This document shows, piece by piece, positions 61,651 to 64,000 of a stretch of 64,000 nt of DNA (its first letter is position 1; every line of letters starts with the position of its first letter). A program made the position numbers and the translations under genes. The notes under the pieces are model-generated. The model saw only the letters and a program-made list of their open reading frames with translations. It was not told where the DNA came from and did not search any database. Source of the DNA: an uncultured Prevotella sp. (GTDB lineage: Bacteria > Bacteroidota > Bacteroidia > Bacteroidales > Bacteroidaceae); contig CAJJWN010000004.1 in assembly GCA_905196835.1 (NCBI GenBank), positions 1-64,000 of the forward strand. Reading direction: 5' to 3'.

Positions 61651-62167
61651 TTCTCAAAAGCACAATTCAGAAAAGTGAAGGTAAGCACTTCACGCGGTTT
61701 TGCTGCAAGGGCCATCCGCCTGTTCAGGCAAGCTGCTGCGTTTCCGGCAACCGGCATAAAAGCTGTGGAACAGGCGTTGAAAGCTATCGGGCCGTATTGT
61801 CTGTATGGAGGCGCAAGAAAGCGCATGGTTCGACCGGCATAAGCGGGATGTTTCCTGCGGAGGGAAAGCCCGAAGTGTCCTGCCGGCCAAAAGAAAAAGG
61901 CGGAAGCGCAACGGCATGGTCGCCGGTTCTGTCCCCCGATAAAGGAAGGGGGGGGTGGAAAAGGCGAAAGGCAAAATCCGGCATTCCTTAAAGCGGAATG
62001 GATGCCTTCCAGCGAGCGGAACAGTGTTTATAAAAGGAAATCACGCAACCGGGAAGGCGGTGCGTATAATATAAAAGGAATAATGGTCAAGACTATAAAA
62101 GGCTATAGGCGGCTGAATGGACGGTGTGGAAGCCATCCACACCATCCATCCCGGCTTTGAGGAAAGG
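61651..62167. other. Intergenic stretch with repeats, no recognised gene
   Basis: It holds the palindrome GCCTGTTCAGGC (61718-61729, also at 60903) and three TATAAAAG words (62029, 62070, 62094). An open frame at 61443-61991 overlaps unit B4 and is not called. Confidence 0.4.
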
Positions 62168-62479
62168 TCAATCGCCAAAGCCCCATTCCGTAATAGCTAT
62201 TTCCTCGTTATTCCCGATGCCGCTTATTGGCTCGCATATCAATGTGCCGAAGAAATTTACTACAACGCAGCCGTTCTTTACGGTTGCCGGTTCCGTATCG
62301 TCATCGTCCGCATGGCGGAGTTGATACCAAGTCTTGCCTTGCGGCAAGGTTTCCACGGAAATCCTCAAGTCGATGAACTCGCCCTCGACGGTCAATCCGT
62401 TTTCCAATGTCAGGCACATTGGCCTCTTGTCTTCATTACTGTAATCATACAACATAGCAGTCCATTTTATAAGGGTCAA
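62168..62479 (-). CDS. Small acidic protein, unknown
   Basis: 103 residues (MTLIKWTAMLYDYSNEDKRP ... EEIAITEWGFGD), acidic and beta-rich. It overlaps the upstream gene stop by 4 bases (coupling). Last gene of the three-gene set behind unit B5. Confidence 0.75.
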   Translation of the reverse strand: MTLIKWTAMLYDYSNEDKRPMCLTLENGLTVEGEFIDLRISVETLPQGKTWYQLRHADDDDTEPATVKNGCVVVNFFGTLICEPISGIGNNEEIAITEWGFGD

Positions 62480-62694
62480 TCAAATACCAGCACTTCATCA
62501 CGGCCTCTTACCACCTCCTTGCCGTTTATCAGCTTCACGACAATCTCCCGTCCGTAATCCCATACCACTTCTCCGTCCGTATATCCCTTGTACGGCTCCA
62601 GCAGCGTACAGCTACAGCCGATGATGTCCGTTTCATTGTCATATCCGCACATAGTCCTGTCGTTTTTCATGGTTTTCAGCACTTGACATCCCAT
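62476..62694 (-). CDS. Small acidic protein, unknown
   Basis: 72 residues (MGCQVLKTMKNDRTMCGYDN ... GRDEVLVFD). It overlaps both neighbours by a few bases, so the three genes form a tightly coupled unit. Confidence 0.72.
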   Translation of the reverse strand: MGCQVLKTMKNDRTMCGYDNETDIIGCSCTLLEPYKGYTDGEVVWDYGREIVVKLINGKEVVRGRDEVLVFD

Positions 62695-62972
62695 TCTCCG
62701 TTTTTGAAAACCCTGAAGCTCACATATTCATTACAAAGCTCGTGGGTCAACACCCTGATGTAAATGTCGTTCTTGTCCTCCAAAAGGGAAATCATTTTGT
62801 CTATCGTTTCTTCGGGGTAATCCCATTTTGAGGAGAACTCGCAGTCAAGGCCATTCTCCAGCCTGTTTACGTAACAATCACAAAAGTTCTCTTCCAGATA
62901 GTCCTCGACCTTTTTAAGGTCGTTTCCGTTCTTTGTCTCCGCATAGAACAGATAGGTCGCATAGTTTGCCAT
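62676..62972 (-). CDS. Small acidic protein, unknown, first gene behind unit B5
   Basis: 98 residues (MANYATYLFYAETKNGNDLK ... FRVFKNGEWDVKC), alpha/beta, acidic. No family recognised. Position behind a structured promoter unit fits an early leading-region product. Confidence 0.75.
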   Translation of the reverse strand: MANYATYLFYAETKNGNDLKKVEDYLEENFCDCYVNRLENGLDCEFSSKWDYPEETIDKMISLLEDKNDIYIRVLTHELCNEYVSFRVFKNGEWDVKC

Positions 62973-63019
62973 AATCTCCAGTTTTTAGGTTTATTCATAT
63001 CCCTCATGTAGTTCTGCTA

Positions 63020-63205
63020 CTTTTGGGCTTGACTATAATTTTGTCGCCTTGAAAGGTTCCATGCTGCTCCGGCAAGGTTTCGGGACGAAATACTACCTCC
63101 CAAGGCGGAGGTGGAGATTTTGGCTATGAACCGCAAGGCACCGACCTTGCACGGAAGCATGGCATGGGAGTTACCTTTGCGGCACAATTATGTCAAGCTG
63201 CCCGG
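63020..63205 (+). promoter_or_regulatory. Candidate single-strand DNA promoter unit, copy B5
   Basis: Rightward promoter TTG 63147-63149, N22, TACCTTTG 63172-63179. The next 20 bases (63179-63198) pair with 63027-63047 with one bulge and about two non-pairs (TTGAC/GTCAA, ATAATT/AATTAT, CGC/GCG). The apical hairpin 63087-63121 keeps the flanks GAAATACT and GGAGATTTT but has a different, perfect 6-base inner stem ACCTCC/GGAGGT. Confidence 0.65.
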
Positions 63206-63463
63206 AAGAAGCAGCGCAATGGCAAGGGGTAACAAGGATATAATTGGCACTGCCTACAAAAGGGTACTGGACAAAAAATAAAATGGGGATTGGCCGGAAC
63301 TGGCGGATGGCTTACGGACGCTTTATGACAGGAGGCGATATTCTATATAAACTGACAGAAAAGATATACTGTCCTAAAACTACAGGTACAAAGCAGAATA
63401 TAACAGGGAATATAACAGGCACGACTTGCCTCAAAAGTACGGGTAACTGCCGGGCAAACAAAA

Positions 63464-63485
63464 AGCGGTCAAAACCGCTCTTTGC
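63464..63485 (-). terminator. Rho-independent terminator of the 63.5-64 kb leftward unit
   Basis: AGCGGT-CAAA-ACCGCT; on the minus strand the stem is followed by TTTTTG. It lies about 20 bases past the stop of the 63502 gene. Confidence 0.75.
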
Positions 63486-63501
63486 TTGTCGGCATACCAT
63501 T

Positions 63502-63837
63502 TTAGACGACTACCCATCCCGTTGGGTTTGCATCTTCATCCGAAACTGGCGATGGGGTTTTCATCTTTTTGTCATATTCCAAGATTTCCGCCATAGTCAG
63601 CCATTCGGGTTTTTCATCTTTATTGAAACTCTCGTGCAATTTTATCATCGCTTCGATTTGCCTTTGCTCATCGCCTGCCCATAGGCATCCTGGAAACCTG
63701 TTGCCGTAATTCAGATAATAATCGCAATCAGACTGCAAGCGTGAGAGTAACATATACCGAAATCTCAAATCTCGGTTTACAATATCGTCAAACGTTGTAG
63801 TTCGTGGGGTAATTTGTTTCTTTTCTATCATAATCAT
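63502..63837 (-). CDS. Small protein, unknown
   Basis: 111 residues (MIMIEKKQITPRTTTFDDIV ... SDEDANPTGWVVV), containing LLSRLQSDCDYYLNYGNRFP. Similar small proteins occur widely in Bacteroidales mobile elements; function unknown. It follows the partial gene at the right edge by 12 bases. Confidence 0.75.
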   Translation of the reverse strand: MIMIEKKQITPRTTTFDDIVNRDLRFRYMLLSRLQSDCDYYLNYGNRFPGCLWAGDEQRQIEAMIKLHESFNKDEKPEWLTMAEILEYDKKMKTPSPVSDEDANPTGWVVV

Positions 63838-63849
63838 TCGGTTTTATAA

Positions 63850-64000
63850 TTAGTCCGTTATTTCCAGAAAGTAATCCAACTCGTCATCTTTCAGATTATC
63901 CATAGCAAATTGGTCAGCCTGTCGCCAAAGGGTATTATACAACATGGCAAGTTGGGGATGTTTCTCGTAGTGCTGCCAAATCTTGTGGTTGAGTACCAAT
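63850..64000 (-). CDS. Small protein, 5' end beyond the window
   Basis: The last 49 codons are visible (LVLNHKIWQHYEKHPQLAML ... DDELDYFLEITD), with an acidic C-terminus. The frame is open to the right edge. No family recognised. Confidence 0.7.
   Translation of the reverse strand, partial: LVLNHKIWQHYEKHPQLAMLYNTLWRQADQFAMDNLKDDELDYFLEITD

Noticed and set aside
61443..61991. Plus-strand open frame of 182 codons
   Set aside because: It runs through the structured unit B4 and two repeat words, and its product is not protein-like.

Overview
The window looks like a Bacteroidales chromosome carrying a large mobile (conjugative or mobilizable) element. Promoters repeatedly match the Bacteroidota -7 box TAnnTTTG. 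The left end encodes a protein with a type IX secretion-like C-terminal domain. Many proteins belong to families typical of Bacteroidales mobile elements (DUF4099/DUF3945, DUF3991-toprim, MobV, ArdC, DUF1848). Most of the window is visibly GC-rich, which would suit an Alistipes-like host better than Bacteroides, but that is only an inference.

Layout. (1) 1-11.0 kb, leftward: a giant secreted SpvB/FG-GAP/Rhs-repeat protein running off the left edge, with a 987-residue T9SS-type surface protein just upstream in the same operon. (2) 11.0-14.8 kb: an AT-richer junction with a small gene and a two-gene cargo pair (AlbA_2/HATPase protein plus an unknown protein). (3) 15.7-34.5 kb, rightward: a long operon-like run with DUF4099/DUF3945, DUF3991-toprim, PH-domain, exported and membrane transfer-type proteins, M23 and glucosaminidase enzymes, a double OB-fold protein and ArdC-like polyvalent proteins. 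The last ardC-like gene is interrupted by a complete LtrB-type group II intron (30564-33048) whose boundaries can be placed to the base. (4) 34.6-46.5 kb, leftward: small unknown genes, DUF1848, a 1661-residue methylase/helicase and a ParB-like protein. (5) 47.0-57.4 kb: an AAA ATPase under a four-operator array, a frameshifted phosphoribosyltransferase, an OmpA-family protein, a MobV relaxase with a candidate oriT, mobilization-linked genes, a serine-recombinase-like regulator lacking the usual catalytic serine, and a thioredoxin/FKBP cassette. (6) 57.5-64 kb: an AT-rich DUF2971 cargo gene, then leftward small genes with a SLOG protein, a second phosphoribosyltransferase and SSB.

The most interesting signal is non-coding. 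Eight intergenic units, each just upstream of a leftward gene, carry a Bacteroidota promoter pointing away from that gene (rightward). In each, the promoter region is complementary to sequence nearer the gene, so a single plus strand can fold into a long hairpin with the promoter in its 3' arm. That is the geometry of Frpo-type single-stranded-DNA promoters in plasmid leading regions: on the entering strand such a hairpin would drive the leftward gene. Five units share an apical hairpin whose inner stem changes sequence while keeping its pairing. The genes they would drive (SSB, ParB, methylase/helicase, SLOG, phosphoribosyltransferase, small unknown acidic proteins) are what a leading region is expected to express first. 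The folding was worked out by eye and the ssDNA-promoter role is a hypothesis.

Two further regulatory systems are visible: an AGTATGATT operator family at the heads of the 15.7 kb and 55.7 kb transcription units, and a TGACA-N4-TGTCA operator array before the 47.1 kb ATPase. Three genes carry frameshifts, two of them at canonical slippery heptamers.
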